A stretch of DNA of 64,000 bases from Paramicrobacterium agarici (GTDB taxonomy: Bacteria > Actinomycetota > Actinomycetes > Actinomycetales > Microbacteriaceae), in NCBI RefSeq assembly GCF_002563955.1, contig NZ_PDJE01000001.1, forward strand, positions 744,001 to 808,000. Reading direction: 5' to 3'. Positions within the stretch are counted from its first letter, which is position 1. Every line of letters starts with the position of its first letter. The position numbers and the translations under genes are program-made. The notes under the pieces are model-generated. The model saw only the letters and a program-made list of their open reading frames with translations, was not told where the DNA came from and did no database searches. Of this stretch, positions 49,548 to 57,765 are shown in pieces.

Positions 49548-50995
49548 ACCAGTTGTCCGAAAGCGGCGTCCGAATCGGCGGAGAGATCGTCTCTGACGGC
49601 CAAGGCCGCCGCCGCATCGAAGCCATCAGCCCGGTCGACGGAAACGCCTTCGGCGACGTGCTCCAGGGCACAGCCGACGACGCCCTGCGCGCATTCGACG
49701 TCGCCAAGCAGTCGTTCGGATCATGGTCGGCCACGCCAGTCGACGAGCGCGTCGCGACCTTGCGAGCGATCGCGGGAGCACTTCGGGATGAAGCGTCCGC
49801 CACGGGCGAGTCCAGCTGGGCCTGGCTGCTCAGCACCGAGACGGGCAAGAGGCTCGCCGAAGCGCAGGGCGAGATCAACTTCTCAGCCGTGTACTTCGAC
49901 GCGTTCGCCGATCTGCTCGAGGCGCAGCGCGACGAGCACTTCAGCGTCATTCCCGGCATCACGCACCGTGTTCAGCCCCAGGCCATGGGCGTCGTCGCCG
50001 TCATCACGCCGTGGAACTTCCCCGTCTCGATTCCCGCACGCAAGATCGCGGCAGCGCTCGCCGCGGGCTGCACCGTCGTCTTTCGCGCCGCAGAGCTCGC
50101 CGCGCTCTCGTCGCTTCGTCTCTCGGCCCTGATCGAGCGCTTCGTTCCCGCCGGCGTCGTCAACACGGTGCTCGGGACGCCTGCCGACGTCGTCACCCCG
50201 TGGCTCGAACGCGTCGACTGCGTCTCGTTCACCGGGTCCACACGCGTCGGCCGCATCATCAATGAGCAGATCGCTCCGCGATTCACCCCCGCCGTCATGG
50301 AGCTGGGAGGCAACGCATCGTTCGTCGTGCTCGACGACGCTGACATCAACGCAGCCGTCGATACGCTCATGATCGCGAAGTTCCGCAACAACGGGCAGTC
50401 ATGCATCGGCGCCAACAACGTGCTGATTCCGCGCTCGCTCGAGGCGGACTTCCGCGACGCACTGACAGCCGCGGCATCGTCACTTGTCGTCGGCGATCCG
50501 CGCGACGCGGCAACCGACCTCGGTGCGCTCGCTCCGGAGAAAGACCCCGCGCGCGTGGCATCGCTCGTCGACGACGCCGTCGCGGCAGGCGGCGAGGCGC
50601 TGCTCGGCCAGACCGAGCTTCCCACGAGCGGTCACTACGCCGCACCCCAGTTCGTCATGAACGCTCCGGCGTCGTCGACACTCGTCGCGGACGAGGTCTT
50701 CGGCCCGGCCGCGGGCATCATCGCGTACGACGACCTCAACGAGGCACTTGGCCTGCAGCGAGCATCCGGTTACGGCCTCGCCAGCTACGTCTGCACGCAA
50801 GACGAAAGCAGGGCGGATGCTGTCGCGGCTGAGTTCCGCGCAGGAATCATCGGCATCAACACCGCGACTCCGAACTACCCGGGTGCACCGTTCGGCGGCA
50901 TCGGCCTCTCAGGGCTCGGCTACGAAGGCGGTCGACAGGGACTCGAGGCCCACCAGCACTTCCGCACCATCGCGACGAAGACGGAGTCGGTGTGA
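49544..50995 (+). CDS. NAD(P)-dependent aldehyde dehydrogenase
   Basis: A 483-residue ALDH. TPWNFP (155-160), GSTRVGR, E253 in MELGGNAS and nucleophile C287 in NNGQSCIGANN are present. The usual KPAE is FRAAE (Arg181), so the conserved Lys that stabilises the cofactor ribose is replaced by Arg. In the YihT context a role as sulfolactaldehyde dehydrogenase (giving sulfolactate, exported by TauE) is plausible but unproven; succinate semialdehyde- or glycolaldehyde-type activity are alternatives. The GTG start overlaps the preceding stop (GTGA). Confidence 0.88.
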   Translation: MNQLSESGVRIGGEIVSDGQGRRRIEAISPVDGNAFGDVLQGTADDALRAFDVAKQSFGSWSATPVDERVATLRAIAGALRDEASATGESSWAWLLSTETGKRLAEAQGEINFSAVYFDAFADLLEAQRDEHFSVIPGITHRVQPQAMGVVAVITPWNFPVSIPARKIAAALAAGCTVVFRAAELAALSSLRLSALIERFVPAGVVNTVLGTPADVVTPWLERVDCVSFTGSTRVGRIINEQIAPRFTPAVMELGGNASFVVLDDADINAAVDTLMIAKFRNNGQSCIGANNVLIPRSLEADFRDALTAAASSLVVGDPRDAATDLGALAPEKDPARVASLVDDAVAAGGEALLGQTELPTSGHYAAPQFVMNAPASSTLVADEVFGPAAGIIAYDDLNEALGLQRASGYGLASYVCTQDESRADAVAAEFRAGIIGINTATPNYPGAPFGGIGLSGLGYEGGRQGLEAHQHFRTIATKTESV

Positions 50996-52083
50996 CCATA
51001 GCGATCGCGCAGACGGGTGCGCCGACGGCCGTCGTGAACCGCAGCCTTGCGGGCTTCATCGACGCCGTCGGAAGAGAGCCCGTGCTGTTTGGGCGCGGTG
51101 GCCCCGAGGCTCTCGTCGAGGGGCAGTTCACCGACGTCCGCCCATCGGAGGACGAGCTCCTTCGCACGGGCTCCTGGCTGCGCGGTGGCCGGCGTGCGGT
51201 GACGAGCGACGATCTCGACACGATCGTTGAGAACCTCGAACGACGTGGCGTTACGGGGCTCAGCCTCATCGGCGGCAACGGCACAATGGCATTTCTCGAC
51301 GCCATCGCCAACCGCGCCACGGAGAACGGCTCGAACCTGCGCGCCGTCGGCATACCGAAGACGATCGACAACGACATCGTGCGCATCGACCACACGCCGG
51401 GCTTTGCCTCCGCCGCGGGTTACCTCGCCGCGACGATCACCGACATGGTGCGTGACCACGAGGCGATGGCCAGCGTCGAGAAGCTGCGCATCGTCGAAGT
51501 GATGGGCCGCGATACCGGCTGGCTCGCTCTCGCTGGGAGCTTTCACGACCACGACCCGGAGCACGCTGCAGACCTCGTGATCACCCCCGAACAGCCCTTC
51601 GACCTCGACGCATTCATCGCCGACATCGACGATGTGCTGCGGGCGAAGGGGCGCGCTCTCGTCATCGTGAGCGAGGGAGTCGCCCCTGAGCTGACCCAGC
51701 AGCCCGTCAAGGCTCAGAACCATGCGCAGCTCATCCAGGGCGGTGTCGCGCGGGTGCTCGCTGAGACAGCATCCACCCGTCTCGGCATCACCGCCCGTGG
51801 CGAGGTGCTGGGAACAGCCCAGCGCTGCAACACGGCGCTCATGAGCCCGGTCGATGCCCGTGAGGCTCGTGAGCTCGGGGCCACGGCGGGCGCTTGGCTC
51901 CGCGACCCGAGCGGCCCGAGCGGCGTCATGGCCAGCCTCAACGGTGCCAGCGACATCGCGCCCGTCGCACTGAGCGAGGTCGGCGGCCGCGTGCGCCACG
52001 TGCCCAAGGAATGGCACGCGGCAGATCCGCGCGAGCTGCGCTCCTTTCACACCTGGCTTTCCCCCCTCGTCGCGCTTCCCTAG
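50992..52083 (+). CDS. PfkA-family kinase with atypical phosphoryl-donor motifs
   Basis: A 363-residue phosphofructokinase-family protein. Where ATP-dependent PfkA has GGDGS and PGTIDND, this one has GGNGT (94-98) and PKTIDND (122-128); the Lys is normal for PPi-dependent enzymes, while the Asn at the GGDG position is unusual for both. MGRDTGW (171-177) and IPKTIDNDI match the hexose-phosphate/base region. It may phosphorylate 6-deoxy-6-sulfofructose for the YihT-like aldolase or another ketose. The GTG start overlaps the ALDH stop by 4 bp. Confidence 0.85.
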   Translation: MTIAIAQTGAPTAVVNRSLAGFIDAVGREPVLFGRGGPEALVEGQFTDVRPSEDELLRTGSWLRGGRRAVTSDDLDTIVENLERRGVTGLSLIGGNGTMAFLDAIANRATENGSNLRAVGIPKTIDNDIVRIDHTPGFASAAGYLAATITDMVRDHEAMASVEKLRIVEVMGRDTGWLALAGSFHDHDPEHAADLVITPEQPFDLDAFIADIDDVLRAKGRALVIVSEGVAPELTQQPVKAQNHAQLIQGGVARVLAETASTRLGITARGEVLGTAQRCNTALMSPVDAREARELGATAGAWLRDPSGPSGVMASLNGASDIAPVALSEVGGRVRHVPKEWHAADPRELRSFHTWLSPLVALP

Positions 52084-52131
52084 CGCGTCGCAACACACAA
52101 ACACCGAAGAGAAATCGATCAAGGAGGAACG

Positions 52132-53430
52132 ATGTCCAAGATTGCTTGGCGGGTAGGTGCCATTGTGGCGGCCACCGTCATCGCTGGCAGCGCCACTGCC
52201 TGCGGATCCCCGGGAGAGGGATCTTCAGAGAGCGGTGCCATCAATGTCGTCTTGTCCAACCACCCCTGGCAGCGCGGCCTCGAACCGCTCATCAGCCAGT
52301 TCGAAGAAGAAAGCGGCATCAAGGTCAACGTCCAGACCTTCGCCGAGCAGCAGGCTCGCGACCGTATCCTGCTCAACCTGCAGTCGAAGAGCTCGGCAAT
52401 GGATGTCTTCATGACGCTTCCGTCGCGCGAAGGTCCGCAGTTCTCAGAGGCCGGTTACTACCAGCCGCTCGATGACTACCTGGAGAAGGCTCCCGATTCG
52501 TACAAGGTCGACGATTTCTCGCCGTCAGCGATCAACGGCATGAAGGATGCCGATGGGAACGTCATCGCGGTACCGATCAACATCGAGGGGCCGGTGCTCT
52601 ATTACCGCACCGATGTCTTCGAGGACCTCGGCATCGAGGTTCCCGAAACCATCGACGACGTACTCGCGGCAGCGAAGACCATCAAGGAAGAGGGCGACAT
52701 TACGCCTATCACTCTGCGCGGCGCTGCGCCGGCGATCGCGTTCGACTTCGGGCCGTTCTTTCACGGTGAAGGCCTCGAATGGACAAAGGATGATGGCACG
52801 GCCAACTTCGACCAGCCCGGAGCGGTGAAGGCGATCGATCAGTACGCGACGCTCGCCCGCGACTTCGGACCCAAGGGCGTGATCAACTACAGCTTCACCG
52901 AGTCGTCAAACCTGTTCGCGCAGGGCAAGGTCGCCATGGAGCTGGAGTCGAGCAACGAGCTCAACTCGGTCTTCGACCCCGAGAACAGCACGGTGAGCGA
53001 CTCGGTCGGCGTTGCGAAGATGCCGGCTGGATCTGTGGAAGCAGCACCGACGGCGCTGTCGTGGGGGGTCACGATGTCGCCGTTCTCGGAGAACAAGGAT
53101 GCCGCGTGGGAGTTCTTGCAGTGGGCGACGTCACCTGAGACTCAGCTTGAGCTGACGAAGGCCGAGATCGCTCCGCCGCGTGACTCGGTTGCGAAGGACC
53201 CCAGCTACGTCGAGAACTTCTCGACGCCGACCGAGAAGCAGTGGCTTGAAGCCGTCGCCGACATTCAGGAGAACGGCAACACCGAGGTCGGTCCGGTAGG
53301 CACCAAGGCCCCGAGCATGCGCGAGACCCTCGGCAACGCCATCGGCAAGGTGATTCTCGGCGATGCGACGGCTGAAGAAGCCGCGAAAGAGATTCAGACC
53401 AAGCTGAACGAACAGTTGGATAAGAAATAG
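52132..53430 (+). CDS. Carbohydrate ABC transporter substrate-binding lipoprotein (family 1)
   Basis: A 432-residue family 1 (MalE/UgpB-like) binding protein: signal peptide with a lipobox ending at Cys in ATACGS, then NVVLSNHPWQRGLEPLISQFEEESGIKVNV and YYRTDVFEDLGIEVPETIDDV, typical of the class. A perfect AAGGAGGAACG precedes the ATG. With the two permeases it forms a CUT1 importer. No ATPase is encoded in the module, so a shared MsmK-type ATPase elsewhere must serve it. Confidence 0.92.
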   Translation: MSKIAWRVGAIVAATVIAGSATACGSPGEGSSESGAINVVLSNHPWQRGLEPLISQFEEESGIKVNVQTFAEQQARDRILLNLQSKSSAMDVFMTLPSREGPQFSEAGYYQPLDDYLEKAPDSYKVDDFSPSAINGMKDADGNVIAVPINIEGPVLYYRTDVFEDLGIEVPETIDDVLAAAKTIKEEGDITPITLRGAAPAIAFDFGPFFHGEGLEWTKDDGTANFDQPGAVKAIDQYATLARDFGPKGVINYSFTESSNLFAQGKVAMELESSNELNSVFDPENSTVSDSVGVAKMPAGSVEAAPTALSWGVTMSPFSENKDAAWEFLQWATSPETQLELTKAEIAPPRDSVAKDPSYVENFSTPTEKQWLEAVADIQENGNTEVGPVGTKAPSMRETLGNAIGKVILGDATAEEAAKEIQTKLNEQLDKK

Positions 53431-53435
53431 CGCAT

Positions 53436-54371
53436 ATGTCAACGACGCGGACCATTGTCACACCACGGGGTCAGCGCCCGGTGGCACGGGGTCGGAGGAG
53501 CTTCGACCCCGTGTCGCAGGGGACGTTTCCCTTTCTCATACCAGCTCTCGTAGCGACGGTAGCGCTGGTTCTCCTTCCGGTGCTCTACACGATCTGGCTC
53601 TCGGTGACCGACCAGGACATCGCGGGGAACAACAGTGGGTTCGTCGGCTTCGACAACTTCGTGCTGATGTTCCAGAACTCCGAGTTCTGGTACTCGCTCT
53701 TCGTGACGCTTCAGCTCTTTGTCGTGTGTCTTGTCGTGGAGACCGTTCTCGGGTTGGCGCTCGGATATCTGCTGAGCCGCGACGTCCCCGGGCGTGCCAT
53801 CTTCCAGGGACTGCTGCTCATTCCGGCCATCACCGCCTCGGTAGCCGTCGCTCTGGTATGGATGCTCATCTACGACCCCACGCTCGGCGCTGCAAACCAG
53901 CTGCTGACGGCCATCGGCCTCGATCCCGTCGTGTGGCTGGGCAGTCGGGAGATGGCGCCGTGGTCCATCGCGATAGTGGACATCTGGCAGTGGACGCCGT
54001 TCATGGCGCTCATCATCTCTGCCGGCATCCGTTCTCTTCCCAGTGAACCGTTCGAAGCGGCATCCATTGATGGTGCGGGCCCCGTGAAGAAGGCCTTGTT
54101 CGTCGGTCTGCCGCTGCTGCGCTCGGTGCTGCTTGTCGCGATGCTGCTGCGCACTGTCGACCTGATCCGCTTCTTCGACACCATCTACATCATGACCCAG
54201 GGCGGGCCCGTCAATGCGACCAACACTCTCAACGTGTACGGGTACCGCGCGGCGTTCATCGATCAAGAACCCAGCTATGCGGCGGCTCTGCAATTGAGCT
54301 TGTTCGTGCTGGTCATTCTGATCGCCGCCATCTTCACCGTCGTGCGAAAGAGGAGTACTGATGTCGAGTAG
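53436..54371 (+). CDS. Carbohydrate ABC transporter permease (MalF type)
   Basis: A 311-residue permease with six helices. FVGFDNFVLMFQNSEFWYSL and the EAA loop FEAASIDGAGPVKKALFVGLPLL are family hallmarks. It starts 5 bp after the binding protein stop and overlaps the next permease by 11 bp. Confidence 0.92.
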   Translation: MSTTRTIVTPRGQRPVARGRRSFDPVSQGTFPFLIPALVATVALVLLPVLYTIWLSVTDQDIAGNNSGFVGFDNFVLMFQNSEFWYSLFVTLQLFVVCLVVETVLGLALGYLLSRDVPGRAIFQGLLLIPAITASVAVALVWMLIYDPTLGAANQLLTAIGLDPVVWLGSREMAPWSIAIVDIWQWTPFMALIISAGIRSLPSEPFEAASIDGAGPVKKALFVGLPLLRSVLLVAMLLRTVDLIRFFDTIYIMTQGGPVNATNTLNVYGYRAAFIDQEPSYAAALQLSLFVLVILIAAIFTVVRKRSTDVE

Positions 54372-55197
54372 TACGAGAAATCGCCGGCGCAGCTATGCGC
54401 TGACGTACGCCGGGTACATTGTTGCGGCACTGATCTTCTTCGTGCCTGTGCTGTTCATGCTGTGGTCGGCGTTCCGCAGCAACGTCGACATCACGGGAAG
54501 CATCTTCAACATCGCGACGCCGTTGACGCTCGACAACTTCATCAACCTGTTCGAGCGCTTCGACTTCATCTACTACATCCGCAACAGCTTCATCATCGCG
54601 GGCGGGTCGACCATTCTGGGACTGCTATTTGGCGTTCCAGCGGCCTACGTCATCGCCCGGCGCACCATTCCAGGCATAGGCTTCAGCACGCTGCTGGCGC
54701 GCATGGCGCCCGGTGTCCTGTTCGTCGTTCCCTTCTTCATCATGTCGATGAAGATCGGCGCGACGTCGAACGATGCGCTCAACTTCATGGTGCTGATCGC
54801 GGCGCACCTCATCATCACGCTGCCGCTGTGCATCTGGCTGCTGATTCCCTTTTACGAAGAGATTCCAAAAAGCCTCGAAGAGGCGGCACTGATCGACGGA
54901 TGCAGCCCGATGCAGCGGTTCACGCAAGTGGTGCTGCCGCTCGTGACGCCGGGCATCTCGGTCGCTGTCACGCTGAGCTTCATCTTCTCGTGGAACTACT
55001 TTCTGTTCGCCCTAGCGCTGGCCAGCTCGAACACGATGCCGCTGCCCGTCATCGCGTTCAACTTCATCGGGCAGGGGTCGAGTGACTACGGCGGTCTCAT
55101 GGCCGCGAGCACGCTGATTTCGCTACCCGCCATCATTCTCACGATCGTCGCGCAGCGCTGGCTTGTGCGCGGATTGACAGGAGGCGCCGTCAAATGA
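54361..55197 (+). CDS. Carbohydrate ABC transporter permease (MalG type)
   Basis: A 278-residue permease with six helices, TLDNFINLFERFDFIYYIRNSFIIA near the N-terminus and the EAA loop IPKSLEEAALIDGCSPMQRFTQVVLPL. It pairs with the preceding MalF-type protein. It overlaps the zinc dehydrogenase start by 4 bp (ATGA). Confidence 0.92.
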   Translation: MSSSTRNRRRSYALTYAGYIVAALIFFVPVLFMLWSAFRSNVDITGSIFNIATPLTLDNFINLFERFDFIYYIRNSFIIAGGSTILGLLFGVPAAYVIARRTIPGIGFSTLLARMAPGVLFVVPFFIMSMKIGATSNDALNFMVLIAAHLIITLPLCIWLLIPFYEEIPKSLEEAALIDGCSPMQRFTQVVLPLVTPGISVAVTLSFIFSWNYFLFALALASSNTMPLPVIAFNFIGQGSSDYGGLMAASTLISLPAIILTIVAQRWLVRGLTGGAVK

Positions 55198-56195
55198 CAG
55201 AGGCCATCACCAACACGAGCGCTCACTTCCAAGGAAGCGGCGTCGTCTCGTTCACGACGGAGCAGCTTCGCGACGTGCGGCCGGGCCTCGCTCGCATTCG
55301 GGTCGACGTCTGCGCGCTCTGCGGCTCAGACAAGCGCCTTCTCGCCAGCGGCGCCGCGGTGGTGCCCGGACACGAGGTCGTGGGCACGGTCGTCGAGTCT
55401 GCGCCCGGCGCCCCTGAGGCGGGAACGCGCGTCGTGGTCTTCATTCCCGTGAGCTGCGGCGAGTGCAAGGCGTGTCTGGAGCACCAGAATAACCGCTGCT
55501 ACAACCTCGAGGGCCTCATGGGCTGGCAGTTCGACGGTGGCTTTGCCGAGTACATGGATGTTCCGCCCCAGTGCCTCATTCCCGTGCCCGACGACATCCC
55601 CTCCGATGTCGCCGTGCTCGCCCTCGACACGTTCGGAACGGCGGCGCACGCGCTGCGTCTTGGCGCGCGAACGCAGCCTGTCGGCATCCAGAATCTGCTC
55701 GTCATCGGCTGCGGGCCGCTCGGTCTCGGTGTCATCTCGGTCGCTCTGGCCATGGGGATCCCGTCCGTGCACGCGTGGGATCCGAACGAGTCCCGGCTGG
55801 GGCTCGCGCAGAAGCTTGGTGCGACGGCCGCGCGCGACCTCGAGTCGATCAACCAGTACCAGGTGGTCGCGGAGGTGAGCGGCGCCGAGCCCGCTAGGGC
55901 CACGGCGCAGAACCTCGTTGAACCTGGCGGGGCGATTCTCGCGCTCGGCGAGTCGAACGACCCGTACGTCATGCCGGCGACACCACGCTGGCGTCGCACC
56001 GATTGCTTCACGGTGCGCTCGTTCTACTTTCCGCCGTCCGAAGTCGCTGACAACTGGGACCTGCTGCGCTCGCACGGTGCCCGGTTGCGCGACACGATCA
56101 TGACGCCCACGCGCCTGGGCGATCTCGAAGAAACCTTCACCCGATTCCTTGACGGCGATTTCGTCAAGCCCTACATCACCCACGAGGAGAATTGA
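55194..56195 (+). CDS. Zinc-dependent medium-chain dehydrogenase 1
   Basis: A 333-residue MDR alcohol/polyol dehydrogenase. Catalytic zinc site: Cys in VCALCGSDK and His in PGHEVVGTV; structural zinc: CGECKACLEHQNNRC; NAD-binding VIGCGPLGLGVISVAL. The family covers sorbitol, threonine, galactitol-phosphate and similar dehydrogenases, so the substrate is open. It is the fourth gene of the importer operon and shares one base with the next gene's start (TGATG). Confidence 0.88.
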   Translation: MTEAITNTSAHFQGSGVVSFTTEQLRDVRPGLARIRVDVCALCGSDKRLLASGAAVVPGHEVVGTVVESAPGAPEAGTRVVVFIPVSCGECKACLEHQNNRCYNLEGLMGWQFDGGFAEYMDVPPQCLIPVPDDIPSDVAVLALDTFGTAAHALRLGARTQPVGIQNLLVIGCGPLGLGVISVALAMGIPSVHAWDPNESRLGLAQKLGATAARDLESINQYQVVAEVSGAEPARATAQNLVEPGGAILALGESNDPYVMPATPRWRRTDCFTVRSFYFPPSEVADNWDLLRSHGARLRDTIMTPTRLGDLEETFTRFLDGDFVKPYITHEEN

Positions 56196-57094
56196 TGACC
56201 CGCGACAACCTGCTGATCCTGGCGGCCGACCAGCGCCCCTGGCTCACGAACGCCCTGTTTGGCCACACCGATACGGCAACGGCCGGGCAGCGTGCGCTCA
56301 CGACCGAGGCGAAGCACCTCATTTTCGAGGGGCTGCTGGCGGCGACAGCAGGTGAGACGACAGAGGATGCTGTCGCAGGCGCCGCGATTCTCGTCGACCC
56401 CGAGCTGGGGCCCGGCGTTCCCGAGCGGGCGCTGGCCCACAGCATCCCTCTCGCCCTTCCCATCGAGCGTGCGGGGCAGCGCGTGTACGAGACCGAGCCC
56501 GACGATCTGCGCGGCTACCTGAAGGCATTCGCGCCAACCTATTCAAAGGTGCTCGTGCGCTACAACCCGGCTGACCCGGCCGACGAGCGTGCGCTGCAGC
56601 GCACCCGACTGGCCGAGGCGTCGGCGATTTCGCGCGACGTGGGCTGCGAGTTTCTCTTCGAGCTGCTCGTGCCGCCGACCGACGAGCAGCTGGCGCAGGT
56701 CGACGGCGACGCCGAGCGATACGCGTGGGAGCTGCGCCCCGAACTCACGCGTCAGGCAATGCGCGAGATTCTTGACGAGGTCGGCGTCGACATCTGGAAG
56801 CTCGAGCACCAGGGCGACCTCGAGTCATCGCGACAGACGGTCGAGCTGGCGCACGAGCACGGCGGCGAGTGCATTCTGCTCGGCGCGGGCGGCGACACCG
56901 AGACCGTGAACGGATGGCTCGAAACCGCGGCGCGGGCAGGTTTCGTCGGCTTCGCCATCGGCCGTAGTATCTGGTGGGAAGCAGTGCAGGCGCTCGCCGC
57001 CGCGCCGACGGACGCTGGTGTTCGCTCACGCTCGCTCGAGAAGATCGCGGCAACGTACTCCGGGTTCGTCACCGCGTTCACGCGAGCACAGTAG
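56195..57094 (+). CDS. DUF2090-type class I aldolase (IolC C-terminal domain/LacD superfamily)
   Basis: A 299-residue TIM-barrel protein with LLILAADQRPW at the N-terminus, YSKVLVRYNPADPADE in the middle and a probable Schiff-base Lys in VDIWKLEHQGD, followed by LLGAGGD and GFAIGRSIWWEA. DUF2090 domains occur fused to IolC, where they cleave 2-deoxy-5-keto-gluconate 6-phosphate. It is distant from the YihT-like aldolase in the same region, so two different aldol cleavages are implied. GAGGAG precedes the ATG. Confidence 0.82.
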   Translation: MTRDNLLILAADQRPWLTNALFGHTDTATAGQRALTTEAKHLIFEGLLAATAGETTEDAVAGAAILVDPELGPGVPERALAHSIPLALPIERAGQRVYETEPDDLRGYLKAFAPTYSKVLVRYNPADPADERALQRTRLAEASAISRDVGCEFLFELLVPPTDEQLAQVDGDAERYAWELRPELTRQAMREILDEVGVDIWKLEHQGDLESSRQTVELAHEHGGECILLGAGGDTETVNGWLETAARAGFVGFAIGRSIWWEAVQALAAAPTDAGVRSRSLEKIAATYSGFVTAFTRAQ

Positions 57095-57114
57095 GCGAAG
57101 GCGGGGTAGACGAC

Positions 57115-57765
57115 GTGGACTGGGAGCCTCCCGTGCGCGTGGGCACGAGCGTTCACGAGTTTCTGCGCGCGAAGATCCTCACCGGCGAGCTCGCGCCGGG
57201 GTCGCGACTCGCGGTGCCCTCGCTCGCGAAGCAGCTCGGCCTCAGCCGCAGTCCGGTGCGCGACGCCGTTCTGCAGCTCGTGCGCGAGGGCCTCGCGATC
57301 GAGGAGTTCAACCGTGGCGCTGTCGTCTACCTTCCGCCTCGCCCCGCGCTCGTGAGCCTGTACCACGCACGCGAAGCGCTCGAGGGCATGGCCGCGCGTC
57401 TTGCGGCAGCGACCATCAGCGACGCCGTGCTCGCCGACCTCGACGCGGTGCTCAGCGAGCACGAGTTGATCGACCCGAACGACTTCCACCGGCACATCGA
57501 CCTGGACGCCCGGTTCCACAGGCAGATTCGGGATGCCGCGGCAAGCCCCGTGCTCATCCGCATGCTCGAAGAGATTCAGGGCCAGGTCATCGTGGCCATG
57601 CGATCGACGAACCTGAGCGGCGGCGTTCACCGCGCGACCGCCGACCATCGGGCGATCCTCGATGCGCTCACTCGACACGATGCGGATGCTGCGGAGGCAG
57701 CGGCCCGCGCCCACATCTCCCGTCTGACGGGACTCCTCGAAGAAGGCCAGGAGGCAGCACAATGA
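57115..57765 (+). CDS. GntR family regulator, FadR/FCD type
   Basis: A 216-residue regulator with wHTH LAVPSLAKQLGLSRSPVRDAVLQLVREGLAIEEFNRGAVVYLP and an all-helical FCD domain (EALEGMAARLAAATISD, FHRHIDLDARFHRQI, DHRAILDALTRHDADAAEAAARAHI with metal-binding His positions). GTG at VDWEPP is the most likely start, though its ribosome binding site is weak. Lying inside the catabolic operon, it overlaps the second dehydrogenase by 4 bp. Confidence 0.88.
   Translation: MDWEPPVRVGTSVHEFLRAKILTGELAPGSRLAVPSLAKQLGLSRSPVRDAVLQLVREGLAIEEFNRGAVVYLPPRPALVSLYHAREALEGMAARLAAATISDAVLADLDAVLSEHELIDPNDFHRHIDLDARFHRQIRDAAASPVLIRMLEEIQGQVIVAMRSTNLSGGVHRATADHRAILDALTRHDADAAEAAARAHISRLTGLLEEGQEAAQ

Noticed and set aside
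57018..57761. N-terminal extension of the second zinc dehydrogenase
   Set aside because: It is a shadow of the FadR-type regulator in another frame with extreme arginine content. The dehydrogenase begins at the ATG with AGGAGG upstream.
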